A DNA stretch of 64,000 nucleotides from NCBI GenBank assembly GCA_016584305.1, contig JACEEZ010017909.1, positions 42,599 to 106,598 on the forward strand. Reading direction: 5' to 3'. The translations under genes and the position numbers were made by a program. This document shows, in pieces, positions 1 through 12,900 of the stretch. The first letter of the stretch is position 1, and each line of letters begins with the position of its first letter. The notes under the pieces are model-generated. The model did not search any database. It was not told the origin of the DNA and was given only the letters and a program-made list of their open reading frames with translations. This DNA is from Chionoecetes opilio. Its lineage: Eukaryota; Arthropoda; Malacostraca; Decapoda; Majidae.

Positions 1-164
1 TTAAGCTTTAACAAGGGTCCTGGTCTTTGATATGTGATTTTAAGCTCAATATGCCTGGAGCAGTACAGAAAGTTTTCATAGAAGGGAAGCTACAGCATTG
101 AAATTAGTAAATTTTTGTAATGTGTGCTCACTCCTGCTTTAAAACATTCAAAACAAGGAGGAAG

Positions 165-312
165 TAATTAGTCTATAGGGAGCATTAAAAGGAGGCTGGA
201 TAAATTCATGGATGGGGATGAAAGGTGGATGTAGGAAATAAAATAAAGTAACATAACTGCCTCTTGTAGGTCTGCGGCCTCTTGTAGCTTTCTTATGTCA
301 TGTTCTTATGAA
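165..312 (+). repeat. Decapod-type dispersed repeat (SINE or LINE 3' end)
   Basis: The sequence from AAAAGGAGGCTGGATAAATT through GGATGGGGATGAAAGGTGGA to CTTGTAGCTTTCTTATG recurs at least five times in the window. Its 3' end lies 17-20 nt before the acceptor of exon 330. Confidence 0.75.
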
Positions 313-329
313 TTGGTGTTTCCCTGCAG

Positions 330-937
330 GTGTTTAATGGGCAGCTGGATGTGCTGTTGGTGCACGGTGACCAGCAAGTGTCTGGGCGCAAGGTGTTCAC
401 GGACATGGTGCTGCTCGGCCACTCTTCAGTCAGCCTCACAGTCTCCGGCTACTCGCTGCACAACCTTGAAAACTCTTTAATTGAAGACTTGATGACCGGC
501 CTGCAGAGTATGTACAGGTCTACAATTTTTTTTTAATTTAAAAATTTATTTAAGACTCAAATATTCAAAGTAAAGAGGAATATGTAGCAAGTAAGCAGAC
601 TAGTAACCTTCATTTGGGTAAGTCATCAGGTAGTTAGTGCAGTAAATAGAACTTTAAAAGGAGGTTGGCTAAATTCATGGATGGGGATGAAAGATTGATG
701 TTGGTAGTATTAAATGACTATCACGTAGGTCTGACTGCTTCTTGTAGCTTCCTTATTTTAATTTGTCATTAATTTTTAGGTGGCCGAACCATCATGGGTG
801 AGGTGAGGTTTGAGGGAGCGGTGCATGTGGTGGACGCAGTGCTGGGCGGCGCCAACGTCACTCACATCCTGCACAACGCCCTGCCCCTGCACACCACCTC
901 CATAGACGCCACTTTCATCTTTAAGGCAGCGGTCAAG
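330..937 (+). CDS. Gene A, first two exons in window
   Basis: Exon 330-507 follows the acceptor TTTCCCTGCAG, reads from VFNGQLDVLLVHGDQQVSGR and ends in phase 1 at donor GTATGT. Exon 780-937 follows AATTTTTAG, restores the frame (SGRTIMGEVRFEG...) and ends in phase 0 at GTTGGT. Both carry the module pattern: GDQQVSGRKVF in the first, and a glycine-hinged beta-rich stretch in the second. The phase-0 end of the second exon makes either downstream cassette (1208 or 3967) a legal splice partner. Upstream exons must exist, because no start codon or signal peptide is present here. Confidence 0.85.
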
Positions 938-3900
938 GTTGGTGGAAACTTTGAGAACATTTTTTAGTTATGATTAAAGTGACTGTCGACTTCAGATTTT
1001 CATTTAAGAAATCCTTCCCTTCTATCATTGATTTGAAAGTTCTTTTGGCTTTAAATATATTTTTCATAGGTAGTTTTAACATTTTAGTTCGAAAGACTTT
1101 TATTCGTAGGCTATATATTTTATTTTAATGCACTGCTACCAATGGGAATAGTCAAAACCTTATCTTAAAGTGTTTCGACCAAATCTGCAACTAATACTTA
1201 ATTTCAGATAGTGGGAGACACTCGCGTGAGCACCCACCTCAACGGTGTGAGTGTGGCGACCTTTGCCCTGCTGGCCGGCAACCACGTGTTCACCCGCAGC
1301 GTGACCTTCACCTCTGACCTGGTGAGGCATTCTCGGCACTGTGCCTTGGCGGGGGTGGCATATATGCAGTGTATTGAAGTCTTTCTAATATTTGTTTTAA
1401 AAGAATCATTCGGTCTTTACATTTAGTTTTCAATACATTTAAAGGAGTGTTTGCCAGTGGTACAAATCGTGAGTTTTACTGTATTTAGTCTTTAGATAGA
1501 AATTAAAGAAATCTTAATTTTATTTTCCAGTAGTTTTAAAGTTTTGTGAAGGTGAATAATTAGGTTCATCAATCTTTATACATGATTAAAATTTATTTCT
1601 TTTTAACAATGCAATACTTTGTTGGTTCAGGTTGTGGAGGGTGACGTCCACGTGGCCACCACTGTGAACGGCATCAACCTTGGCGCGCTGTCTGCAGTGT
1701 TGGCGCTGACAGACTCCCGGACCATGACGGTGAGCCAGGACATCACCCTGCACGGGCCCTCCTTCCTGGGCGGCCTGCACGTGGCCACTGGCGGCAGCAC
1801 TGTGGTGGGCGGCGTGAACCTGCAGGACGTGGTCTTGAGTGACGTGGATGCAGTCATCACAGGTGGGCCGGGGAGGGGCACAGGAAGTGAGGGTTGTAGT
1901 AAAGTCATGTTAGGTTTTTCAATGGATGGGGTTTGAGAGGTCAAGTTGGTGTGATATCTTTGCCTCCAGGAATGCCAAGATGGTGTACAGGTCATGGATT
2001 TCATAGTTATTGTAACTTTTAATGCCTGATCTTTTATTGTGAGTATTGACGCAGGAATGATATAATTATAATCCAATTCATCTCATTTGTAAAGAGATTC
2101 AGATGTAGGGAAAGTTCTTTGGGCTAGTAATTAGGGTAGAACAAGAAGTAACTGATTCAAGCTGGGAAAGTGTAGATTTATGAAGTAAATAGGGTAAAAC
2201 TGATTCACAAATAGGGTGGTAAATGATTGGAATAGACTTGGTTAGTGCAGTCAATAGGAAGCTTTAAAAGGAGGCTAGATTAATTCATGGATGGGGATGA
2301 AAGGTGGATGTAGGTAGTGTTGAAGTAACTAACTACCACTTGTAGGTCTCTTTGCCTCTTGTAGCTAATGTAAAATACATTGATTAATATACCATTGACA
2401 AATTTCACAAGACACCGGGTAAGCATCTAATCCTTCAATATTCTGTACCCAGGCGTGAAGACCTTCTCGTCCGTGCGTGTGGAGTCAGTGACTGCCGGCG
2501 GCGTGGTGGTGGTGCAGGGCGGCCTGGTGGATGGAGTGCTGCTGGAAGACCTCTTCTTCGGAAACTCGCTCAGGAAGTCCGGTAACACTTTGCCTGGGTT
2601 GACAAACTGGTAGACTTCAGCCTTAATATTCCTTGATATAACCAGAATATCTAATAATTCAAGTCTTCCTTGACTCCTTCACGCCCAGATGTTTCCTTTG
2701 CTAAAAAAAAAATTGAGCCATAGAATTAAGAAGTCTTAATATACCGAATTAGTTAGTAGATAAGGTTACTAAGCTGGTAATATCTAAAATATTACTTGTA
2801 TTCACTAAATCTTCTAATGGTAGCCAGATTACAATGCAATTTACGTTAAGAGTCTCGAGGGGTTAAACCCGTGCCTCTGCCCCGTGCCCAGGAGCTGCCG
2901 TGCAACACCTGGTGGGCCGCTCCCTCGGCGGGGTTGTGGCCAGGACAGTCAAGGGGACGCAGCTTGCCGCCTTTGAGAGGACAGTTGTGTACCGGGACTC
3001 TGCCTCTGAACGCCTGGCCGGCTCCCTGCGCTTCACTGGACCTGTGACCATCCAGGACTTAACGTTTGCAGGTGTGTAAGTCAGTCACAATGCTAAGCCT
3101 TCATACCTAAATCTATGACTCTACGCCTTTATATACACTATCTCAAATTTACAAAAGAATTCGGGTAGAGGAACCACTGGCTTAAATTAATGTGAATTTT
3201 CTACAGACACTTTTGTGAATATATTTACTAAACACATGGACTAAAAAAAAGGTTGATTCACTAGTGTTCTAGCTAATCATTCATAACTACATAACTAGTA
3301 ACTTTTCATGAACTAAACCCTTCAGGTAGCTTTGATGGCGTGTCTGCCGAGGAGTTTAAGTCTGGCTGGCTCCTGAAGACAGGTGACCAGGTGCTGACGG
3401 GCCAGAACACCCTGCAGAGCCTAGACACCCGGCACCTCACCTTCACCGGCAGAACCCTTCAGGGGGTGGACTTTGAACTGCTGGTGAAGAACACTGCCAA
3501 GATTGACGAGGTGACAGTCCTCCATCGGTTGGCCTTCGGTGAGTGTCAAGGACGGGAGGTGGGAGCATGTCTTAAGTAACGAGTCATTGATTTTGATTTA
3601 ATTTTTTGTGAATAAGAGAAATTCCAGTACGTACAGAAAAATCTTTATAAAAATTACTGCAAAACTAGCAGATGGCATGAATCTAACTTTTCCATACATG
3701 GAATGCCTTTACATAAATTATTATTATTGTTTTATATTAAACTATAATACAGAAAGTGATAAGTGAGACTACTAAACAGTCTTGCTAGAGGCAATGTAAG
3801 GTTTGATGGATGTGACTTTGTGATACACTAAATGAGAATGTTGTGATTAATATTTTATTGCTAGAATATTGACATTAAATTATTTAATTGACTGTTAGGG

Positions 3901-6900
3901 AACTTAAGGCATCATAAGACTGATTTCTGTGTTAGTAGCAAATCTGCAACTAATACTTAATTTCAGATTGTGGGAGACACTCGCGTGAGCACCCACTTCA
4001 ACGGTATCAGTGTGGCGAGCTTTGCCCTGCTGGCCGGCAACCACGTGTTCACCCGCAGCGTGACCTTCACCTCTGACCTGGTGAGGCACTCTCGGCACTG
4101 CCTTGGCAGGGGTGGCATATATACAATGTATTGATGTCTTCTAATAGTAGTTTTAAAAGAATCTTTCGGTTTTTACTTTACTTTGGTATTCAATAAATTT
4201 AAAGGAGTTTGCCAGTGGTACAAATAGTGAGTTTTACAGTATTTAGTATTTAGATAGAATTTCTTCAAAGAAATCTAATATAATTTTCCAGTATTAAAGT
4301 TTTGTGAAAGGGAATAATTAGGTTCATCAATCTTTATAAATTATTAAAATGTTATTTCTTTTCAACAATGCGATACTTTGTTGGTTCAGGTTGTGGAGGG
4401 TGACGTCCACGTGGCCACCACTGTGAACGGCATCAACCTTGGCGCGCTGTCTGCAGTGTTGGCGCTGACAGACTCCCGGACCATGACGGTGAGCCAGGAC
4501 ATCACCCTGCACGGGCCCTCCTTCCTGGGCGGCCTGCACGTGGCCACTGGCGGCAGCACTGTGGTGGGCGGCGTGAACCTGCAGGACGTGGTCTTGAGTG
4601 ACGTGGATGCAGTCATCACAGGTGGGCCGGGGAGGGGCACAGGAAGTGAGGGTTGTAGTAAAGTCTTGTTAGGTTTTTCAATGGATTTAGTTTTGAGAGG
4701 TAAAGTTGGTGTGATATCTTTGCCTCCAGGAATGCCAAGATGGTGTACAGGTCATGGATTTCATAGTTATTGTTACTTTTAATGCCTGATCTTTTATTTT
4801 GAGTATTGACGCAGGAATCAATCAATCATTGGGGGCATACGCCGCGGGGCGCGTCGCCTCGCCCACCCTAGACTCCACTCCCGGTGGTCACAATGCGCGA
4901 GTTTCCATGCAGGATTCTTTCCCATACCAAGCAGCTATCGACAAGAAACTTTAACTTGCCCCAGCCACGAGCCTTGTGGGCGCCCCCTTGGCCTCCTCCA
5001 TGCCGGATTGTCTCTTACAGATACAACCCGATGGGAAGGATCGGTTTCAGGGTAGCGTGCCACATGCCCATATAGCCGAAGTTGGCGCTGACGTACTATG
5101 CAGGTAATAGGCCTCGATTCAGTCTCACGGTGCAATCGCTGATTTGACTTTCTAGCTGACTTTTGACTTTTGACGATTTGACTGAATCATCCCAGCGATA
5201 CTCCATGATTCTGCGAAGACACTTATTACCAAAGGCATTGATTCGTCTCTTAAAGTCACTATTTAGTGTCCATGTCTCACAACCATAGAGTAAGACGGGG
5301 ATCACAAGCGACTTGAAGATCCGGATCTTTGTCCTTCTGCACAGGTACCGACAACTCCAAATACTCCCGCTGAGAGAGTCCATAACACCGTGGGCTATGC
5401 CAATCCGTCTTAATACTTCTTGACGTGAACCACAGTCATTATGGACTGCGCTACAAAGGTATGTAAAACTTTCCAAGATCTCAATGTCCTCGCCACACGC
5501 ATGAACAGACTGTACTGCTTCATCTAGTAAGTCTCCAAACACCTGGACCTTGGTCTTGAGCCAGGAGACCTCAAGTCCCAAAGGCTTTGCCTCCTCGTGC
5601 AGCGCCTCGAGAGCCATCACCAGGACTTCCAGCGACTCTGCAAAGATTACTGCATCATCGGCAAAAACAAGATCAGTGATCTTGGTGTTGCCGACGGATG
5701 CTCCACAATCACTTTGATCTACAACCTTGTCCAATACCCAGTCCATACAAGCGTTGAAAAGTGATGGGGCAAGGACGCACCCTTGCCTCACTCCTGTATT
5801 CACAGGAAAGAAGCTGGATACACCTGCCCCACATTTCACAGCACTCTGTCCCAGAATACAGACCAGTTATCAAACCAATAGTCTTTGCAGGACTCTTAAG
5901 TCGCAGAAGATCCCAGAGTGACTCACTGACTCAGTCAGTGAGCTGACTGTGTTTCGGGGATGCTTGCAGCCTATGTTTATCTCAAGAAGGCGTTTGACGC
6001 AGGAATGATATAATTATAATCCAATTCATCTCATTCTTGTTAAGAGATTCAGATGTAGGGAAAGTTCTTCGGGCTAGTAAATAGGGCAGAACAAGAAGTA
6101 ACTGATTCAAGCTGGGAAAGTGTAGATTTATGAAGTAAATAGGGTAAAACTGATTCACAAATAGGGTGGTAAATTATTGGAATAGACTAGGTTAGTGCAG
6201 TCAATAGGAAGCTTTAAAAGGAGGCTAGATTAATTCATGGATGGGGATGAAAGGTGGATGTAGGTAGTGCTGAAGTAACGGGAACTACCACTTGTAGGTC
6301 TCTGTTTTTAGCTTCCTATTTTCTGTTATTTTATGGATGGGATAACTTAAGATTAAATACTCGTGATTTAAATCATTTATAATATACCATTGACAAATTT
6401 CACAAGACACCGGGTAAGCATCTAATCCTTCAATATTCTGTACCCAGGCGTGAAGACCTTCTCGTCCGTGCGTGTGGAGTCTGTGACTGCCGGCGGCGTG
6501 GTGGTGGTGCAGGGCGGCCTGGTGGACGGCGTGCTGCTGGAAGACCTCTTCTTCGGAAACTCTCTCAGGAAGTCCGGTAACACTTTGCCTGGGTTGACAA
6601 ACTGGTAGACTTCAGCCTTAATATTCCTTGATATAACCAGAATATCTAATAATTAAAGTCTTCCTTGACTCCTTCACGCCCAGATGTTTCCTTTGCTAAA
6701 AAAAAAAAATTGTGAGCCATAGAATTAAGAAGTCTTAATATACCAAATTAGTTAGTAGATAAGGTTACTAAGCTGGTAATATCTAAAATATTACTTTTAT
6801 TCACTAAATCTTCTAATGGTAGCCAGATTACAATGCAATTTACGTTAAGAGTCAAGGGGTTAAACCCGTGCCTCTGCCCCGTGCCCAGGAGCTGCCGTGC

Positions 6901-9900
6901 AACACCTGGTGGGCCGCTCCCTCGGCGTGGTTGTGGCCAAGACCGTCAAGGGGACGCAGCTTGCCGCCTTTGAGAGGACAGTTGTGTACCGGGACTCTGC
7001 CTCTGAACGCCTGGCCGGCTCCCTGCGCTTCACTGGACCTGTGACCATCCAGGACTTAACGTTTGCAGGTGTGTAAGTCACTGTCACAATGCTAAGCCTT
7101 CATACCTAAATCTATGACTCTACGCCTTTATATACACTCTCAAATTTACAAAAGTATTCGGGTAGAGGAACCACTGGCTCAAATTAATGTGAATTTTCTA
7201 CTGACACTTTTGTGAATATATTTACTATTTATTAACGCATGGACTAAAAAAAGATTGATTCACTAGTGTTCTAGCTAATCATTCATAACTACATAACTAG
7301 TTTCATCCTAGTAACTTTTCATGAACCAAACCATTCAGGTAGCTTTGATGGCGTGTCTGCCGAGGAGTTTAAGTCAGGCTGGCTCCTGAAGACAGGTGAC
7401 CAGGTGCTGACGGGCCAGAACACCCTGCAGAGCCTAGACACCCGGCACCTCACCTTCACCGGCAGAACCCTTCAGGGGGTGGACTTTGAACTGCTGGTGA
7501 AGAACACTGCCAAGATTGACGAGGTGACAGTCCTCCATCGGGTGGCCTTCGGTGAGTGTCAAGGACGGGAGGTGGGAGCATGTCTTAAGTAACTGTCATT
7601 GATTTTGATTTAATTTTTTGTTAATAAGAGAAATTCTAGTACGTACAGAAAAATCTTTATAAAAATGAGACTGCAAAACTAGCAGATGGCATGAATCTAA
7701 CTTTTCCATACATGGAATGCCTTTACATAAATTATTATTTTTCATTAAATAATAATGCCGATGAAGTGATAAGTGAGACTACTAAACAGTCTTGCTAGAG
7801 GCAATGTAAGGTTTGATGGATGTGACTTTGTGATGCACTAAATGAGTATGTTGTGATTAATATTTTATTGCTAGAATATTGACATTAAATTATTTAATTG
7901 ACTTAGGGAACTTAAGGCATCATAAGACTGATTTCTGTGTTAGTAGCAAATCATAATTTTAAGAGGTGAAATAAATAGTTCTAGAAAGTGCCAATTGTAC
8001 GGTAATATTATTTAAGTTATTATTATTGTTAATGTAAAGTCAGTTTGATAGGAATTTGAATGTGCTTCCCAAATCACTTCTATAAAAATTTGACTTCATA
8101 ATATTCTTTAAAAAATTAAGGTCGGCTGATGTCCAACGCGGAAGTGCTGGTGAATGGCACCGTGCAGGGCTGGCGGCTGAGAGAAGAGGCAGTGACCACC
8201 ACGGCGGCCAACCAAGTAGTAAGTTGAAGATACCACAGGCTTGAGTGACCAGTGGTTCTATCATTTTACTTTTATTTTAAAATTACAAAACTATGTAATT
8301 AAGCACAATTTATGATAGTTTATACAAAGGGTGGCAATTGGATTACCTAAATTTAAAGTTTGTCCTGTAAGTGCATATATTACCTAAAAAAACTACTTTA
8401 GATTTTAATCTGTCCAATTATTTAGTAGTTTGACTAAAATAAGACTGTTAGCCATGAGTGGCTCAACATGACTGGTATTTGGCCATAGACTAAGTATTAA
8501 GAAACTGTTGTATAGGCCAGTGATCTCTGATCTCAATAAGTAACTGCGGGCCTGAGATAACTAGCTACCAATATTTGACTTAATTCCAGCCCAAACAAGC
8601 TAAATAAGATTGTTGCCATGTCTAATCGCATAGCAACTCTAATATATATATCTTTTTTTTGGCCTAGAATAATATCATTGGTCACTAGAAATCTCTGGCC
8701 CGCAGTTGGACCTATAAGAGATCACTAGCCTATACAAAGGGAACTTAACCCCTTCACACCTACATCTTAACCTTTGTTATAAAAAATTTATGTTTCAGCC
8801 ATAAAATTGCAAAGTAGCTAAAACTAAATTAGTTGGTAGAAAAGGATACTAAACTAGTCATATGTAAAATATTGCTTATAATTAATTAAAATAGTCATAT
8901 GATGGCCAAATTACAATGGAAATTACGTTCTGGGCCTCAGGCGTTAATACTTCGCATTGGCACAGCAGTCACACTGTTATTTGTCTTCCAGGTGACTGGC
9001 AAGAAGGTGTTCAAGTCTGGCGTGCACTACAGGGGACAGTTCTCCATCGAGCAGCAAGTCGTAGTATACACCAACGCAGACGACCAACATCCCCTGGCCC
9101 TAGACATTGAAGAGTTCTGTGCCTTCGTCATGAGTGTCCCGGCGGCCTCCACGCGGATCAGGAGGTGGATCATTAAGGGTGAGGATTATAGCCTTTTACG
9201 TAACTTAATCAATCTTATCTAATAAATTAAGTTAAATTATGAACACAGACATCCTAGGTAGGTGAATAGGAAGTTTTTGCATAATTAACAAATTAACAGA
9301 AATTCTAGCTGTGAATAGGATGCTTTTACATAATTAACACATTCTAGCTGTATAGGAAGTTTTAAGTTAGTTTAATGCATTAACTTGTATTTCATTGTTT
9401 TGTAGGCGATGTGAGGGTTGAGAAAAAGTTGTTGGTGGTGGAGACCTTCAATAGTGAGACAGTGGCCACGCTGGGCACCTCCTTCTGGCTCACCCACGTG
9501 CCCACCAGCATAGCCGCTGCAGTCTTCCTCGCTAAGGTGGAAGCCGGCGCAAACTTCAATGTGGATGTTGTGGTGAGTACGTGATAGTTCTCTGCCTTTA
9601 TGCCTGGGAGCTTTATTGGTCAATTAAGTGTATTAGTATCTACTTGCACTATACGTATACAGTCTCCTAGAGACCCAGGACTTAATTTCTATTGTAATTT
9701 GGCTACCATTAGACATTAGACTATTTCTAATGACTAAGCAATATTTTATAGATTTGACTTGTTTAGTATCCTTGTTGACTAAACTAATTTGGTATAGTAA
9801 GTTAGTTTTCGTAGTTTATGGCTAACAGACTTTTACATAGCAAAAGGAAAGTTCTGGGCATGAAGGGGTTAATGTCTTGTTCATGTGAGGGCGATTAAAG

Positions 9901-12900
9901 TTTCTAAATTTGCAGCTACAATTAATTTCATAGTGGTGAAGTCTTTAATTTTAAAGTAGATAAAAGCAATATGAATGTTCATTCTTTTCAGGGCAAGACC
10001 AATGGGCAAAGCCTTGAGGGTGTCTGGAACAATTTGTTGAAGAGGAAGTGTGAGGCCCAGACGGTTGAGGGTCAGCTCACTGTACACCAGCTGTCTCTCG
10101 ACCACCTGTCTACCCCGACCCTGACCAACCCCAACGACGACCTGCACGTGGCTGACCTGCTCAACATTCTGCTGCAGGACGGCGACCAGGTCATCACCGG
10201 CTTGATTAACTTCACCAGTGTGGAGGCGCAGGGCGAGTACTAATTACCTTGTGACCGTACTTTTGTTTATGCAATGGCACTCTAATATTTACTGCAACTA
10301 AGACACTAAATTGTCATTTTGATCCAAGTTTCAATACCAATCTAGTGTCTTAGTGTAGTAAATATTAGTGCTTTATTAGAGAACTTTAATTTTAATATTA
10401 ACTGTCTGGGGGGGGGGGAGAAAGTGAGAAAAAATAATTATCTTCATATTGAACACTAGTAACCTTAATCCTGTTCTGGCCTGTTCAGCGGACGTGGCTC
10501 TTGAGGGGACCATTAATGGCCTGCGTGTGACCACCGACTTTGCCCTTCATGGCCGCCAAAATGTAATCACTGGCAAGAAGACCTTTGGCCACCTCACCGT
10601 CCTTGGCAACCTGTCCATGGTGGAGGGTGGCACAGTGCAGGTGTGTACACAGACTAGACTGGCATTGCTGTGTCTGAAGCACCGTGCCACCCTGCAGAGG
10701 TGTGGCCTGTAGTGGTAAAGAGGGCAAACTGTACCTGTAATTCACTTTATGTGCAAGGGGTTGTAAGGGAAATTTTCACTTTATTGAAGGTGGATGGCTA
10801 TGCTATTTAGAAGGTAGATATTAGAAGTTATTTAAGGTAAACTGATAGTAGATAGAATTATTCATGCGTATTTTGCAGAAGTGACTTAATTCTTAAACCT
10901 CCTGGTTAAATTTAGATAAATGTCACTTGAGTAATATTTGCATAGTCTTCAGCAATAGGCAACCAATGTCAATCTTACAACAAAGTTTCCCTACAGGGTG
11001 TGGACGTGTCAGAGCTGGACCGCCTTGCAGCCCGGAAGGCTGTGGAGGGCGCGGTGATCGTTGTGCCTGGCACCACCACCCTGCAGGGCATGGTGTACAC
11101 AGGACCACACTTCCAGTATGAAAGACTTGTTAATCCTAGTATTCACTTCTATTCATTTTACAGACTGTAAATAGATTTAGTTTTTCTTTCTTCACTAGAT
11201 AGGTACTTTGATTTTGGAATTTCTACTAGATACTTTGAATTTAGATAAAGATTACCAAAGATTCTTACCTACATTTATATTTAGGTATGAATGTTTAATT
11301 TGCAGTGCAGTACTGGTATTTAACAGTAAGCAGAACCATAGCTGCTTAGCTTTGTTATTTATATTTAATGCGTGGTACCCTACTATTTGAAGTGCCTGAG
11401 AACTAATTTACTGCTCTATCCAGAATCTGTTTTGCCAGGCATCTGATAAAGACTATAATGTTCCAGGGTTGACGGCACCGTGGACGGCGTGTTGCTGCGC
11501 CGGGACACAGTGTTGCTGCGGTCAGGGCGGCAGGTGATGACTGGCGCCCTGGAGGTGAGCCCTGCCAACCCCGCCCTGCCCGCTGTGGAGGCCGGCCTTA
11601 TAGTGGTGCTGGACAACAGATTTAACGGCGTGGACCTCGACAGACTGGACAACAGCACGGTGAGTGGCGGCGCACGGGAGAAGCCATCCACTACAGACTT
11701 ATTCATTCAGAGGCTAATAAATACTATAATTATTACAAACATTAATATATATTTAATCACTTGCAAGGCATGACTTAAGAAGACTAATTCCAAGTCTCCT
11801 TCCAGCAATTTAATAGTCACTTTGTTGTGAAATAAAGATTTTCAGAGGCAGAGAAATACTTGCTGTTATGATTACTTAAATTTAATCTGTTAAAAGGAAT
11901 GTCCCTGAAACCTAGATTCAAATTACCTGTTTTGAGTCTAACCAGCCAATGCTAATGTTCACTTTGTCTTGTGTGGAAAGCCTGAAAGTCTGTCCTTTAA
12001 ATTTAATGGTTTTAAACCAAATGGGTGGATGGGTTCCAATATTTATCATAATATTTTTTACTTTCTTTTTTGTTTGTTCAGGTGCGACTAGACCGCCGGG
12101 TGTCCATCCAGCACTCCATCACCTTCCAGGGAGTGTGCCGCTTTAACTCTATAGTCCTGGAGAGCCACTTCATTAATGGCGTCCACCTCCAGGAGCTTGC
12201 AGACCTGATCAACACAGACTACCTCATCAGTCTGGGCGACCACCTGGGCGCCGCCCTGCACGCCGCCCGGAGCACCCGGGAGGTCATGGCAGGTGGGTGG
12301 CGGGCACTGGCCTGCAGGGTACTCTTGCAGCTTCAGTTCAAAGTGATTACTTATTTTAATTGGAGATTTTTAAGGTCTTGGTTTGGTAAATTTCAATAGA
12401 TTAACTTATTTATCTTTCTCAATCTAGATAAGTAAGAAAGTAATAGATTCCTGCAACATAGTTTAATTGCATTAAATAAACCTAGGAACTATTCTCTGCC
12501 ATTAACTTAGTTATTTCATGTTTTAATACATTGTGCACTTACCTCACTATAAACCTTTGCAGTGAAAGGTGCCGAAATCTGGTACTATGAAGAGCTTCCA
12601 TTTGACACTATATCCAAAGTGATCGCAGTGACGTGAGTAGCGTGACTAGCCATGGAGTTTGAAATATGAACAAAGATTGAAAACAAATGCCTTTGTAGAT
12701 AAATTTAGAGCCTGTGATATATATGTTCAGCTTGAAGAGGCAGGGAAAACTCAATTACTGCATAAAACTTGTGTAATTTCACTCTCTGAAGGAAAAGTCT
12801 TTATTGGTCATTATCTTATAAAAATTTTGGTTTTTAATAATTATATATGCCTGAATACCTGTTCCCAGCCTGGCCAGCACACAGCTCGAGGCCGGTGTGC

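Larger units (their letters stand above)
1185..3946 (+). repeat. Tandem segmental duplication, unit 1
   Basis: A 2.76-kb segment containing five exons and their introns is repeated head to tail at 3947-7950. The junction sits in the short shared string CAAATC: copy 1 starts at ...CCAAATCTGCAAC (about 1183) and its tail ends ...AGCAAATC (about 3946), followed at once by TGCAACTAATAC. Intron sequence matches by eye at roughly 95 percent apart from indels. Confidence 0.85.
3947..7950 (+). repeat. Tandem segmental duplication, unit 2 (with LINE insertion)
   Basis: Second copy of the unit. It continues at its 3' end into single-copy intron (AGCAAATCATAATTT). It is longer only because of the LINE at 4819-5998 and small indels. 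Confidence 0.85.

Noticed and set aside
1627..2076. 149-codon minus-strand ORF over a gene A exon
   Set aside because: Antisense shadow of exon 1631-1862; repeated identically over the duplicate at 4390-4621 and explained by the plus-strand exons.
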